Assembly: GCF_018139545.1 (NCBI RefSeq)
Contig: NZ_JAGSPJ010000006.1
Location: forward strand, 340,678-404,677
Length of the DNA stretch: 64,000 bases
Origin: Affinundibacterium fentianense
GTDB lineage: Bacteria > Pseudomonadota > Gammaproteobacteria > Burkholderiales > Burkholderiaceae_D
Direction of reading: 5' to 3'
The notes under the pieces are model-generated. The model was not told the DNA's origin, made no database searches, and saw only the letters and a program-made list of their open reading frames with translations. Position numbers and translations under genes: made by a program. Of the stretch, positions 33,002 through 42,370 are shown one piece after another. Position 1 is the stretch's first letter; each line of letters opens with the position of its first letter.

Positions 33002-35677
33002 ATGAAATTGAAATTGATGGCAATCGCGATTGCCAGTGTCGTTGGCCTCAGTAGTTTGAGTGCCTTTGCTTTGGTAGCCCCATTTCAGAAGAACACGTCA
33101 CCAAGCTTGCTTGAGCTTGCTAAGGTCACCACGCAGTTGCCGCGCGGCGTACGCCCACTGCATTACGATGTTGCTTTAATTCCGAATGCTAGCGAGGCGA
33201 GTTTTAGCGGCAAAGTGAAAATACATTTGGATGTGTTACAAGCACGCCAAGTCTTAACCTTAAACGCAGTGGATTTGCGTTTCCATAAAGTACGTCTATT
33301 GGATGGACAGGGGCGCCTGCTACGTGACAACCCAAAGATCACCCTCCATCCTGAATCACAGACAGCCAGTTTCGATTTTTCCCAACAGCTGAAAACCGGT
33401 CGATATCAACTTGAGCTCGAATACGAAGGTGTGATTGGTACCCAAGCGGTCGGATTGTTCTCATTGGATTACGATAGCCCTAGTGGAAAACAGCGCGCCT
33501 TGTATACCCAGTTTGAAAATTCGGATGCACGTCGTGTCATTCCTTCTTGGGATGAGCCAATGTTCAAGTCAACTTTCAATTTGGAAGTGACAGTTCCTAG
33601 CGTACAGCTCGCAGTCAGTAATATGCCTGTTCTTTCGAAGACAGCGTTAGGTGATGGAAAAACGCGGGTGAAATTTGCGACTTCACCGAAGATGTCGACG
33701 TATTTATTGTTTCTCAGTGTCGGTGATTTTGAACGGGCTACCGTTGAATCGGAGGGGACGGAAATTGGTGTGATCGCCAAACGTGGAAGCCTGGACCAAG
33801 CACGCTATGTATTGGAAGAATCTAAAGGGATATTGCGCGAGTTTAATGACTACTTTGGTGTGCGCTATCCTTTGCCGAAGTTGGATAATATTGCTGCACC
33901 TGGTAGTAGTCAGTTTTTTAGCGCAATGGAAAATTGGGGTGCGATATTTACATTTGAAAGTTCAATCTTGCTTGACCCTGCTTTTTCGACCCACGCAAAC
34001 AAAGAATTAGCGTTTGTGACAGCTGCGCATGAAACTGCGCATCAATGGTTCGGTAACTTGGTCACGATGCAATGGTGGGATGATTTGTGGTTGAACGAAG
34101 GCTTTGCTTCATGGATGGAGAATCGCACGATGATGCGTCTTCATCCTGAATGGTTGCCTGAGTTTAATGCTATCTCAGTACGTGAACAGGCGATTGGGCG
34201 TGATGCCTTAGCGACGACACATGCTGTCGTACAAAAGATCACAACAGTTGATCAGGCGAGCCAAGCTTTTGATACGATTACTTATCAAAAAGGTGAAGCT
34301 GTCATTCGTATGTTGGAAAATTACGTGGGAGCCGACGCGTGGCGTACCGCAGTACGCGGGTATATGAAAAAACATGCGTATGCCAATACGCAGTCTCGTG
34401 ATTTGTGGCAACAAGTCGAAAAAGCTGCCAAGAAACCAATCATCGCCATTGCGAAAGACTTTACGGAACAACCAGGCGTTCCTTTGATCTACGTCGAGAA
34501 CGTCGTCTGCCAAAATGGCAAGGCGATTGTGAGCTTGCGTCAAAGTGAGTTTTCCAAAGATTTGCCAAACAAAAAGCCCTTGCACTGGCGTGTGCCAGTT
34601 GTTGCACAAATTGCGGGAACAAAAGTTGAGGGAAGAACTTTGGTTGTGAACGGCCAAGCAAAATTGGTTTTGCCAGAGTGTGGCGTGGTCGTTGTGAATG
34701 CAGGACAAATGGGATATTACCGAACCCAGTACGCGCCACCGGTATTCGCGCAACTGGTACAACATTTCTCAGAGGTGTCGGCAATTGATCAGGTGGGTAT
34801 CTTGACCGATAGTTGGGCTCTAGGATTGGCGGGTCAAGAAAATATCGCCAATTATTTAGATCTTGCAAAAGCGACTCCGGCCAATGCAAGTAGCCATGTG
34901 TGGGGCAATATCGCCGGCGTTTTTTCGACGATAGATGGGTATTTGAAAGGAGATGAGGCACGCGAGAAAGCATTCAAGCAATTCGCATTTCAACGCCTGA
35001 CTCCGCTCTTGCAGGCAATGGGCTGGGATGCCAAAACTGGCGAGGCGGAATATATGGCTAACCTTCGTTCCAATTTAATTGGTGTCCTGGGTAAGCTCGG
35101 TGAACCTAGCGTCTTAGCGGAAGTGAAGCGTCGCTTTGATCAGATGCAACTCGATCCGAATGCAGTCCCAGCAGCGCTGCGTTTGCTCATACTCAGTATC
35201 GTTGCAGAAAACGCGGATCAGGCAACATGGGATCTCTTGCATGCGCAAGCAAAAAACGAATCGTCTTCTTTGGTTCGTCAAAGTTATTATGAGTTATTAG
35301 CTTCCAGCAATGATCCTCTGTTAGCGCAACGTGCCTTGGATTTGGCATTGACAGACGAACCCGGTTTGACGATTAGTGCGGGAATGATACGTTTGGTGGC
35401 GGGAGGACATCCTGATTTAGCCTTCGATTTTGCCTTAAGTCATATCGACAAGATCAATGAGAGAGTAGATGCGACTTCACGCAGTCGTTATTTTCCCTTG
35501 CTTGCAGCAGAATCGACAGATCCCAAAATGATCGAAAAATTAGAGTCTTTTGCGAAAACCCATCTTGATGTGAGTGCGCGCAGAGAAGTTGATACGGTTA
35601 TTGCAGGAATACAATATAAAATGAAAGTCAAACAGGAACGATTGCCGGCGTTGAAAGCCTGGTTGGATGCACAATGA
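33002..35677 (+). CDS. M1 family zinc aminopeptidase, exported
   Basis: This 891-aa metallopeptidase removes N-terminal residues from peptides. A signal peptide (about residues 1-24, ending near SAFA) sends it to the periplasm. The M1 zinc site is HETAH at 343-347 with the third ligand Glu366 in LWLNEGF. The substrate motif reads SAMENWG instead of the usual GAMEN. A transition-state Tyr in TYQKGEAVI follows, and the C-terminal helical ERAP-type domain occupies about 530-891. AAGGG is seven bases before the ATG at 33002; an upstream in-frame ATG lacks it. A strong terminator follows. Palindromes in the leader suggest control by a repressor. Confidence 0.93.
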   Translation: MKLKLMAIAIASVVGLSSLSAFALVAPFQKNTSPSLLELAKVTTQLPRGVRPLHYDVALIPNASEASFSGKVKIHLDVLQARQVLTLNAVDLRFHKVRLLDGQGRLLRDNPKITLHPESQTASFDFSQQLKTGRYQLELEYEGVIGTQAVGLFSLDYDSPSGKQRALYTQFENSDARRVIPSWDEPMFKSTFNLEVTVPSVQLAVSNMPVLSKTALGDGKTRVKFATSPKMSTYLLFLSVGDFERATVESEGTEIGVIAKRGSLDQARYVLEESKGILREFNDYFGVRYPLPKLDNIAAPGSSQFFSAMENWGAIFTFESSILLDPAFSTHANKELAFVTAAHETAHQWFGNLVTMQWWDDLWLNEGFASWMENRTMMRLHPEWLPEFNAISVREQAIGRDALATTHAVVQKITTVDQASQAFDTITYQKGEAVIRMLENYVGADAWRTAVRGYMKKHAYANTQSRDLWQQVEKAAKKPIIAIAKDFTEQPGVPLIYVENVVCQNGKAIVSLRQSEFSKDLPNKKPLHWRVPVVAQIAGTKVEGRTLVVNGQAKLVLPECGVVVVNAGQMGYYRTQYAPPVFAQLVQHFSEVSAIDQVGILTDSWALGLAGQENIANYLDLAKATPANASSHVWGNIAGVFSTIDGYLKGDEAREKAFKQFAFQRLTPLLQAMGWDAKTGEAEYMANLRSNLIGVLGKLGEPSVLAEVKRRFDQMQLDPNAVPAALRLLILSIVAENADQATWDLLHAQAKNESSSLVRQSYYELLASSNDPLLAQRALDLALTDEPGLTISAGMIRLVAGGHPDLAFDFALSHIDKINERVDATSRSRYFPLLAAESTDPKMIEKLESFAKTHLDVSARREVDTVIAGIQYKMKVKQERLPALKAWLDAQ

Positions 35678-35705
35678 AGCTAATGCCTTTTTCATGATCT
35701 TTACC

Positions 35706-35739
35706 AAAACCGCTGCAAATTCTTGCAGCGGTTTTTTTT
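35706..35739 (+). terminator. Strong intrinsic terminator after the aminopeptidase
   Basis: A 13-bp perfect stem (35706-35718 with 35723-35735, core CCGCTGCAA/TTGCAGCGG), a 4-nt loop and a T-run ending at 35739. It also faces the end of the converging ABC-export operon and may serve both directions. Confidence 0.93.
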
Positions 35740-35841
35740 ATATTCGTGCTCGTGTCAATCGTGGATCTTGCGCTTTCATCCTAAGGTAAGCAATGCCGCA
35801 TTGGCGGTGGAGTTTGCGAGCCAAATGTCCAGTAAATTCAG

Positions 35842-36993
35842 TTAGTCTAAAGTTTGACGATAGCGTTTCAGCGCCACGAATCCGGCGACGGCGAGAAATG
35901 CGACCATCGGCCAGAGTTCTTGACTTAGCTCGGCGATAGAATTCCCCTTCAAGAGAATGCCCCGCACAATACGTAAAAAATGCGTCAGTGGCAGAACTTC
36001 ACCAATGGTTTGCGCCCATTCTGGCATTGCTCGGAAAGGAAACATAAAACCAGACAAGAGAATCGACGGTAAGAAGAAGAAAAAGGTCATCTGCATTGCT
36101 TGCAGCTGATTTTTGGCAATCGTGGAAAATGTAAATCCAACGGCGAGATTGGCCATGATGAAGATACCAATTAGCGACAATAGTAGTGACAAGCTTCCCA
36201 TCATCGGTACATCGAAAATAATCAAGGCCGCGCTCATAATCACACTGAGTTGTATGTAGCCAATGACAACATAGGGCAAAATTTTTCCCACCATGACTTC
36301 CGCAGGACGAACCGGTGTGGCCAACAGATTTTCCATGGTGCCGCGTTCACGCTCCCGTGTCATGGCGAGTGAGGTAAGCATGACCATTGTCATTGTCAAT
36401 ATTGTCCCGATGAGGCCAGGCACAATATTGTAGCGAGACAAACCTTCGGGGTTATATCGTTTATGTATGCGTATGTCGTAAGCTTGTGGCATGCTTTGTA
36501 GACGCTGGAATGGGCCGACCAGGTCGTTCTTTAGGGCGAGCGGAGCGATGGCGTTGAGTGCTGCAATCGCGTTGCCTGACGCGGAAGGATCCGTTGCATC
36601 TGCCGAAATCAGTAGGCTAGGTTTTTCACCGCGCACGACTTTTTCGGTAAAGCGCGGTGGAATGATGACGATAAATTGGACTTTGCCCTGTTCAATCAAA
36701 TCCTCCGCTTCGCTTTCGCTTTTAAGATTAAAATCCATCCGAAAGTAACCCGTATTCTGCAACGCAGCGGTGAAGCTGCGGGCAAAAGGACCATGGTCTA
36801 AATTCACGAGTGCGGTTGGTAAGCCTTTGGGATCGGTATTAATCGCATAACCAAACATGATCAATTGCATGATGGGTATCCCAACAGCCATCGCAAAAGT
36901 TAAGCGATCCCGCATCATTTGTTGAAATTCCTTGATGAATACGGCGAGGCAGCGTTTCCATGAAAAGCGCACAAGCGTTGCGAAGTGGGTCAT
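35842..36993 (-). CDS. ABC-2 type transporter permease
   Basis: This 383-aa inner-membrane permease of the YhhJ/YbhR kind has an N-terminal helix, a large periplasmic domain (about residues 50-185) and five C-terminal helices (about 190-380). The family signature in the last helices is GFMFPFRAMPEWAQTIGEVLPLTHFLRI. It is the membrane channel of the exporter encoded by the upstream ATPase and HlyD genes. The ATG at 36993 is used, two codons inside a TTG-started frame, because GAGGA is well placed for it. It is the last gene of the operon. A single permease suggests a homodimer, unlike E. coli YbhSR, which uses two. Confidence 0.9.
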   Translation of the reverse strand: MTHFATLVRFSWKRCLAVFIKEFQQMMRDRLTFAMAVGIPIMQLIMFGYAINTDPKGLPTALVNLDHGPFARSFTAALQNTGYFRMDFNLKSESEAEDLIEQGKVQFIVIIPPRFTEKVVRGEKPSLLISADATDPSASGNAIAALNAIAPLALKNDLVGPFQRLQSMPQAYDIRIHKRYNPEGLSRYNIVPGLIGTILTMTMVMLTSLAMTRERERGTMENLLATPVRPAEVMVGKILPYVVIGYIQLSVIMSAALIIFDVPMMGSLSLLLSLIGIFIMANLAVGFTFSTIAKNQLQAMQMTFFFFLPSILLSGFMFPFRAMPEWAQTIGEVLPLTHFLRIVRGILLKGNSIAELSQELWPMVAFLAVAGFVALKRYRQTLD

Positions 36994-36995
36994 GG

Positions 36996-37952
36996 TCAAC
37001 GTCCTCGCTCTTGCTGATATTGAGAGTGCAGTTGAAAGTTGTCCGGCGCTTGCGCAATCATGCTGATAAACACGTCTTCTAAATTGGCACGACTTGCCGC
37101 AATCTTCAAGGGATGGCGTTGGCGAACACCTTCCAGAGCCGCCATGACCAAATCTTGGTCGAGTCCTGCGACATGGACCGCATTACCAAAGGCAGCCACG
37201 CTTAACACACCTTCAGAATGTTTTAGTGGCTCTAAAATTTTTCCCAGATCATCACCTTCTACTGTCCATACTTTGAGCTGTGAATGATCGATGATTTGTG
37301 CTTCGGTGCCGCGCGCTAAGATTTTTCCATAAGCAATGTAAACCAATTCGTGACAACGTTCTGCTTCATCCATGTAATGGGTCGACACCAAGACGGTAAT
37401 GCCTTCTGTCGCAAGTTGGTGAATTTGATCCCAAAAATCACGACGTGCTTTTGGGTCGACCCCTGCGGTGGGTTCATCGAGTAGCAATAGACGCGGCGTA
37501 TGAATCAAGCACGCAGCCAAAGCTAAACGCTGTTTCCATCCACCAGATAATGCGCCTGCCAATTGTGAGGCTCGTGCAGTTAAGCCTAGGCGTTCGAGTG
37601 ACGCATCCACTGCGTCTTTACGATGTGGGAGTTCAAACAATCGCGCGACAAAGTCTAAATTCTGGCGTATTGATAGATCTTCATACAAACCAAATTTTTG
37701 GGTCATGTAGCCAACTTGGCGTTTGATACTGGCGGCATCTTTGAAGATGTCGAGGCCTAGGCAAGTACCGCTGCCCGCATCGGGTGTTAGCAATCCGCAA
37801 AGCATGCGTATGGTCGTCGTTTTTCCGCTTCCATTGGGACCGAGGAAGCCACAAATTCTTCCTTGCTCTACTTGAATATCCACTTGATCAACCACAGCGC
37901 GACCACCGTAGGATTTGCTGAGCCCGTTGACGTCAATCGCTAAGCCGTTCAC
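36996..37952 (-). CDS. ABC transporter ATP-binding protein
   Basis: This 318-aa ATPase of the drug/efflux exporter class has Walker A GPNGSGKTTT near residue 40 and signature LSGGWKQRLALA (Trp in place of the usual Gln). Walker B follows as LLLLDEPTAGVD, then the switch His in VSTHYMDEAE, with a C-terminal regulatory extension of about 90 residues. GTG is the start; GGAG eight bases upstream and a four-base overlap with the HlyD stop (GTGA) support it. It powers export through the downstream permease. It is in the middle of a four-gene operon. Confidence 0.92.
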   Translation of the reverse strand: MNGLAIDVNGLSKSYGGRAVVDQVDIQVEQGRICGFLGPNGSGKTTTIRMLCGLLTPDAGSGTCLGLDIFKDAASIKRQVGYMTQKFGLYEDLSIRQNLDFVARLFELPHRKDAVDASLERLGLTARASQLAGALSGGWKQRLALAACLIHTPRLLLLDEPTAGVDPKARRDFWDQIHQLATEGITVLVSTHYMDEAERCHELVYIAYGKILARGTEAQIIDHSQLKVWTVEGDDLGKILEPLKHSEGVLSVAAFGNAVHVAGLDQDLVMAALEGVRQRHPLKIAASRANLEDVFISMIAQAPDNFQLHSQYQQERGR

Positions 37953-38947
37953 GATTTTTTCTCCGATAGTGCGGATGGTAGGAGTGCCGTCTTATTGCGT
38001 TTTACTTCAATCGGCTGACCAGGATGGAGTTGTTTAGCGACGGCTGGATCGGGTCGTGCTTCGACCAAAAACATCAGCTTGGCGCGCTGGGCGTTGGAAT
38101 AAATGACCGGCGGCGTGTACTCAGCTTGGTTGGCGATTCGGGTCACCGTCGCAGTAATCGGTGTGCCACAGCCGTCACAATGTATGCTGACAGCATCGCC
38201 CGCATGTACCGTGGCTAATTCTGCCTCAGGTACATAAAAGCGTAACTTGACATGGCCCGGCGGCAATAGCGCTAAGACAGCTTGCCCCGCGCTGACGACT
38301 TCGCCCGCTCGGAAATACACATCGCTGATTAAGCCGGCTTGCGGTGCCATTTCGGTCTTTTGCTTAGCACGCCAATTGGTCTGGCGCAGTACTTGTTCTG
38401 CCGCAACTGCATTGGCACCTGCGGCTGTTCGCTCATCAATGCGAGCAGGCAAACTCGCGACGGCTAATGCGGCTTTCAATTCATTTACGCGGGCTTGGGT
38501 AAGTTTCACATTGGTCGTAGCATCTTCGATTTTGGCTTTTGAGATAAAGCCTTGTGCGAGCAATTGTTGTTGTCGCTGTAGTTCATTTTGCGCCAGGCTG
38601 GCTTGCGCTTCGGCACTCACTAGTTGTGCACGCGTTACGGCGATCTCCTCGGTGCGTTTGCCTTTTTCCGTATTGGAAGACAGCGCCCGCGCCGCCTTTG
38701 CACGCGCATTGGCTTCCTCAATATTGGCAGTTTCTGCTTCTTTGTCTAGGCTAAATAAAGGCGCGTTTTGCGCGACTTCTTGACCTGCGAGGACGTTCAA
38801 TGTTTCGATGCGACCGCCGAGTGGCGAGGAGATATAAAGATATTCGCCCTCGACATAGCCCACCCATGATTTGCTCGGCGATGGGGTGCAGGCGCTTAGG
38901 GTAAAGAAAACAGCCGACAAAGCAAACACAATAATTGTCTTACGCAT
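37949..38947 (-). CDS. HlyD-family periplasmic adaptor, lipoprotein-like
   Basis: This 332-aa membrane-fusion protein of the YbhG/YhiI type has a leader ending in a lipobox-like LSACTPS. A biotinyl-lipoyl half (LGGRIETLNVLAGQEVAQN) precedes a coiled-coil hairpin at about residues 70-160. The second lipoyl half (AGLISDVYFRAGEVVSAGQAV) and a beta-barrel segment (HVKLRFYVPEAELATVHAGD) follow. It bridges the ABC exporter and an outer-membrane channel, which is not encoded here. The ATG at 38947 follows GGAG at nine bases; the upstream GTG does not. It overlaps the repressor's end and the ATPase start, so coupling is tight. Confidence 0.9.
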   Translation of the reverse strand: MRKTIIVFALSAVFFTLSACTPSPSKSWVGYVEGEYLYISSPLGGRIETLNVLAGQEVAQNAPLFSLDKEAETANIEEANARAKAARALSSNTEKGKRTEEIAVTRAQLVSAEAQASLAQNELQRQQQLLAQGFISKAKIEDATTNVKLTQARVNELKAALAVASLPARIDERTAAGANAVAAEQVLRQTNWRAKQKTEMAPQAGLISDVYFRAGEVVSAGQAVLALLPPGHVKLRFYVPEAELATVHAGDAVSIHCDGCGTPITATVTRIANQAEYTPPVIYSNAQRAKLMFLVEARPDPAVAKQLHPGQPIEVKRNKTALLPSALSEKKS

Positions 38948-39602
38948 GATGCTTTTCTCCACATGGTAGGGATGTCTTAGGAATGGTCAGAGCAAACAAG
39001 GCACGTTCAACACGCTCGACAATCGCATCATCGCTGAGCACCGTTTCTTGCATTTGTTCATGAAAAAATTGTGGCGCAAAGCCCATTTGCATCACACGTG
39101 GTGCAATCACCATGGGTGCCGCAATCGAACCCATGAGAAAAGTAAAGGCTTGCATCGGTGCGATATCAGCCAATACTTGCTCTTGCTTCGCTTGAAAAAT
39201 CAGCGAAATGATCAGCTGCATATGCCTTGAGCCATTTTTCCTCATGAAGTCTTGGGCGACTTGATCACCACGGGCCGCGTCGGCCCATACACGACCGAGC
39301 CAACCTCCATGTTCACGTAATAAACCTGCGAGGCGCAGCATGGTGTGCTTGAGTTTTTCTAGTGTAGATCTTGGCTGTTCCGTTTCCGCTTGCAATTGCT
39401 TGAACAAGTCTTCGTACATCGATTGCAGCAAAATCGCAAGGAAATTGTCTTTGGTCCGAAAGTGATAGTGAAACATCCCCATATTCACTTTGGCATGTTC
39501 CGTCAGTGCCCGCAGCGATAGGTCATAGCAGCCGCAGAGCGGAAATAGCTCGCGCCCGCTTTGTAGTAAAACTTGGTCAATATTTTGCGAAGGGCGCGCC
39601 AT
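38940..39602 (-). CDS. TetR-family repressor of the ABC export operon (CecR/YbiH-like)
   Basis: This 220-aa DNA-binding repressor has a helix-turn-helix at about residues 12-55 (LRALTEHAKVNMGMFHYHFRTKDNFL). The all-helical C-terminal ligand-binding domain belongs to the CecR/YbiH kind that governs ybhGFSR-type exporters. It is the first gene of the operon, followed by HlyD, ATPase and permease genes with overlapping ends. The ATG at 39602 is taken; a TTG six codons upstream lies within the operator. A 36-bp perfect inverted repeat 12-47 bases upstream of the start marks autoregulation. The inducer is unknown. Confidence 0.9.
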   Translation of the reverse strand: MARPSQNIDQVLLQSGRELFPLCGCYDLSLRALTEHAKVNMGMFHYHFRTKDNFLAILLQSMYEDLFKQLQAETEQPRSTLEKLKHTMLRLAGLLREHGGWLGRVWADAARGDQVAQDFMRKNGSRHMQLIISLIFQAKQEQVLADIAPMQAFTFLMGSIAAPMVIAPRVMQMGFAPQFFHEQMQETVLSDDAIVERVERALFALTIPKTSLPCGEKHHA

Positions 39603-39613
39603 GATTCGGCAAT

Positions 39614-39649
39614 CTCTCAATTATTAGGTGTTTGACTAATAATTGAGAG
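39614..39649. promoter_or_regulatory. TetR-type operator of the export operon
   Basis: CTCTCAATTATTAG (39614-39627) and CTAATAATTGAGAG (39636-39649) are perfect 14-bp inverted arms around the 8-base centre GTGTTTGA. The site lies 12 bases before the repressor's ATG, so the operator overlaps the promoter and leader and fits negative autoregulation of the whole operon. Confidence 0.85.
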
Positions 39650-39807
39650 TGTCGAATTTTTGGGCAGTTCTGTCAAGCTCCTTTTGCGGGTGCTTGGATG
39701 CGTAAAATCTCAATGGAATTGCTAGAACATGGAATCAAAGTATGCAATCAAAGCGCCAATTCAAAGCATTGAAGCTTAATTGCATGCCAAACTTCCTTCG
39801 TGAAGAT

Positions 39808-39841
39808 TTAATTTCGGCTCATGATTAATTTCGGCTCATGA
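39808..39841. repeat. 17-bp direct tandem repeat
   Basis: Two perfect copies of TTAATTTCGGCTCATGA lie at 39808-39824 and 39825-39841, just beyond the end of the minus-strand GGDEF/EAL gene. They are in non-coding DNA. Confidence 0.85.
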
Positions 39842-39886
39842 CTTGTCGCCTTGTGATCAAGCTTGCCCACTCAGATCGATAGCGAC

Positions 39887-42304
39887 TTAAGATAGAAACC
39901 CGTTTAATTGACGGATATCAATTGGACGTCCAAACAAATATCCTTGGAAATGGACGCATCCTTTATTGCGCAATAATTCGAGTTGCAACTCATTTTCTAC
40001 ACCTTCTGCAATGACATCAACACCCAAATTGTTAGCCATCGCCACAATGGTCCTGACGATAGTGCGATCGCTTTGATCATGTTCTAAATCTTGTATAAAC
40101 GAATGATCGATTTTGAGTTGATCGATGGGGAGTCGTTTAAGATACTGCAAGGAGGAATAGCCCACACCAAAATCATCTAGAGCGAAGCGCACACCCGCTG
40201 CATTCAATTGATTCATGCTATGAACGATCGCGTCAATCTCTCCCAATAACACGCCTTCGGTGATCTCTAAACGGAGGAGATGGGCAGGAACCGAATACTG
40301 CGCGATTCGCGCTAAGACCTGCTGGGCGAAATCTGCCTGCTGTAACTGCTTTCCGCTGATATTCACCGACAGGCTCAATTGCGCCGTCTTGTTCGAGGCT
40401 TGCCATGCCTTGAGTTGTTGGCATGCTTGCTCCAAAACCCATAAGCCAATGGGAATAATTGCACCATTTTCCTCGGCGAGTGGGATGAAGTCGCTTGGGA
40501 GGAGCAAGCCGAGTTCTGGATGCTGCCAGCGAATTAAAGCCTCAACTCCGATGGGTTGCCGCCAGTGATCAACCTGAATTTGAAAATGTAGTAAAAACTC
40601 TTGTTTCTGAAGAGCGTCGCGCAATTCAAATTCCAAGGTTCGACGTTCAATGAAATGGGGTAGGGCGTCGGGATCAAAAAAACTCACTTGATTTCGCCCT
40701 AGTTTTTTGGATTGGTACATGGCTAAATCGGCGCGTTTTAAGATTGTATCTGCCGAGATTTCGCTACCTTGGAACAAGGCGATGCCCATACTCGGCGTAC
40801 AGATATGCTCGTGTGTAGCCAATTGATACTTCATATTGAGCGCGTCGAGTATTTTTTTACCAACCACGTTTGCCTGTAATTTCGCTTGCTCATAGTCGGA
40901 TTGCAATTGCTCGAGCATGACGATGAATTCGTCGCCTCCTAATCGTGCGACGGTGTCACACTCCCGAACACATGCTTGTAAGCGTTCTGCAACCTGGGTT
41001 AATAAAATATCGCCTACATCGTGACCAAGTGTATCGTTGAGCAGTTTGAATTTATCAAGATCGATAAATAAGATCGCACCGAATTGCGCATTTCTATCGC
41101 TCGCGAGCATCGTATGCTGAAGTCTATCCATGAGCATGCGTCGGTTCGGTAGGCGTGTTAGCGAGTCATGGTAGGCGAGATAAACAAGTTGCTTTTCAGA
41201 GGCGCGAATCGCGGTCAGGTCAGCAATGGTATGAACAAATTGGATGAGCTTTCCTTGTTCGTCGCGTACCGCGCAAATTTGTTGAAGTGTATTGAATACG
41301 CGCCCGTCGCGACATTGGCAAAGCGCCTCACTTGACCAAGCCCCCTCAATCGTTGCTGCGATGTTGGCATAACTAGGTTGGTCTTGCTGCGGAATGAGTA
41401 AAAAGTCTGCGGGATGTTGCCCTAATACCTCGTCCTCATTGAAACCTGTCATGCGTGTGAACGCAGGATTCGTTGAGATCAATTGGCCATGTGCGTCGAG
41501 GATCATGATGCCTTCTGCCACCGCACTGTAGACGACACTAGATTGAAGCAGTTGTTGTTCTACTTGCTTTTCTTGGGTGATGTCACGGACCGCGCCGAGT
41601 ACATATACATGACCATCACTCCTCTCACGTAGATTGCCATATAACTCAAGCCAACAATAGTCGCCATTGGCTTGTAGATAGCGAAACGCGAAATTAAAAA
41701 ATCCTGTGATAGAAAGCATTTTACGAACTTGCGCGTGATCGTCAGGATGAATCCTTTGCAACAGGGTTTGAAGACTATTTGTGTAGGGTTGTAATTGCGT
41801 GCCAAACAAAGCCTGGAAATGCGGATCCCCCGTCAATTGTTGATCTTCCGAGTTCCATTCCCAAATACTCAAATCAGCAGCTTCGACCACTAATGCTAGT
41901 CTTTCCTCAGATCGAGCTAATGCTTTTTCTACATTGTGGCGAGCGCGTGCAATCTGCAATGCAGCGTGCAATTCCTTTTTTTGATAGGGCTTCATTATGT
42001 AACCAAAAGGATGACACGCGGCAGCGCGATTAATGGTCTTTTCATCGACATAGGCTGTTAGAAAAATGACCGGTGTTCGCCATGATTGGTAGATCACATC
42101 ACAAGCATCAATACCGTCTATGTCACCTTGCAGATTGATATCCATCATGACGAGACTAGGCTGCTCGCGTACCACAGCCTCGAGCGCAGTTTCAAAGCTA
42201 TGGCTAATTGCAAGCACCTTGTGCCCCATCTCTTCTAGCGTTTGTTGTAGATCCAATGCCACGACGGGCTCATCTTCTACAATTAGGATACGCTCGACTT
42301 GCAT
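39887..42304 (-). CDS. Response regulator with PAS, GGDEF and EAL domains
   Basis: This 805-aa cyclic-di-GMP enzyme begins with a receiver domain (phospho-acceptor Asp55 in VMMDINLQG). Two PAS domains follow (about 135-250 and 255-375), then a GGDEF domain with intact RLGGDEF near residue 460 and an EAL domain with intact VEALIRW near 580. Both synthesis and hydrolysis of cyclic-di-GMP are therefore possible. The kinase encoded just upstream (67-base gap, same strand) is its likely phosphodonor. The ATG at 42304 has AGGAG nine bases upstream. Such proteins switch between motile and attached growth; the net activity here cannot be told from sequence. Confidence 0.92.
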   Translation of the reverse strand: MQVERILIVEDEPVVALDLQQTLEEMGHKVLAISHSFETALEAVVREQPSLVMMDINLQGDIDGIDACDVIYQSWRTPVIFLTAYVDEKTINRAAACHPFGYIMKPYQKKELHAALQIARARHNVEKALARSEERLALVVEAADLSIWEWNSEDQQLTGDPHFQALFGTQLQPYTNSLQTLLQRIHPDDHAQVRKMLSITGFFNFAFRYLQANGDYCWLELYGNLRERSDGHVYVLGAVRDITQEKQVEQQLLQSSVVYSAVAEGIMILDAHGQLISTNPAFTRMTGFNEDEVLGQHPADFLLIPQQDQPSYANIAATIEGAWSSEALCQCRDGRVFNTLQQICAVRDEQGKLIQFVHTIADLTAIRASEKQLVYLAYHDSLTRLPNRRMLMDRLQHTMLASDRNAQFGAILFIDLDKFKLLNDTLGHDVGDILLTQVAERLQACVRECDTVARLGGDEFIVMLEQLQSDYEQAKLQANVVGKKILDALNMKYQLATHEHICTPSMGIALFQGSEISADTILKRADLAMYQSKKLGRNQVSFFDPDALPHFIERRTLEFELRDALQKQEFLLHFQIQVDHWRQPIGVEALIRWQHPELGLLLPSDFIPLAEENGAIIPIGLWVLEQACQQLKAWQASNKTAQLSLSVNISGKQLQQADFAQQVLARIAQYSVPAHLLRLEITEGVLLGEIDAIVHSMNQLNAAGVRFALDDFGVGYSSLQYLKRLPIDQLKIDHSFIQDLEHDQSDRTIVRTIVAMANNLGVDVIAEGVENELQLELLRNKGCVHFQGYLFGRPIDIRQLNGFLS

Positions 42305-42370
42305 AGAGAACTCCTGTTCTTGTTAGGGCACCAGCTTGAATACGATAAGGAAATCATCTTAGCTTGGTCT

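Noticed and set aside
34208..34973. Minus-strand open frames of 170-185 codons.
   Set aside because: They are antisense to the M1 aminopeptidase, whose zinc motif and length make the plus strand the true frame.
38247..38783. Plus-strand open frame of 178 codons rich in Ala and Cys.
   Set aside because: It is antisense to the HlyD adaptor, which has a complete domain order.
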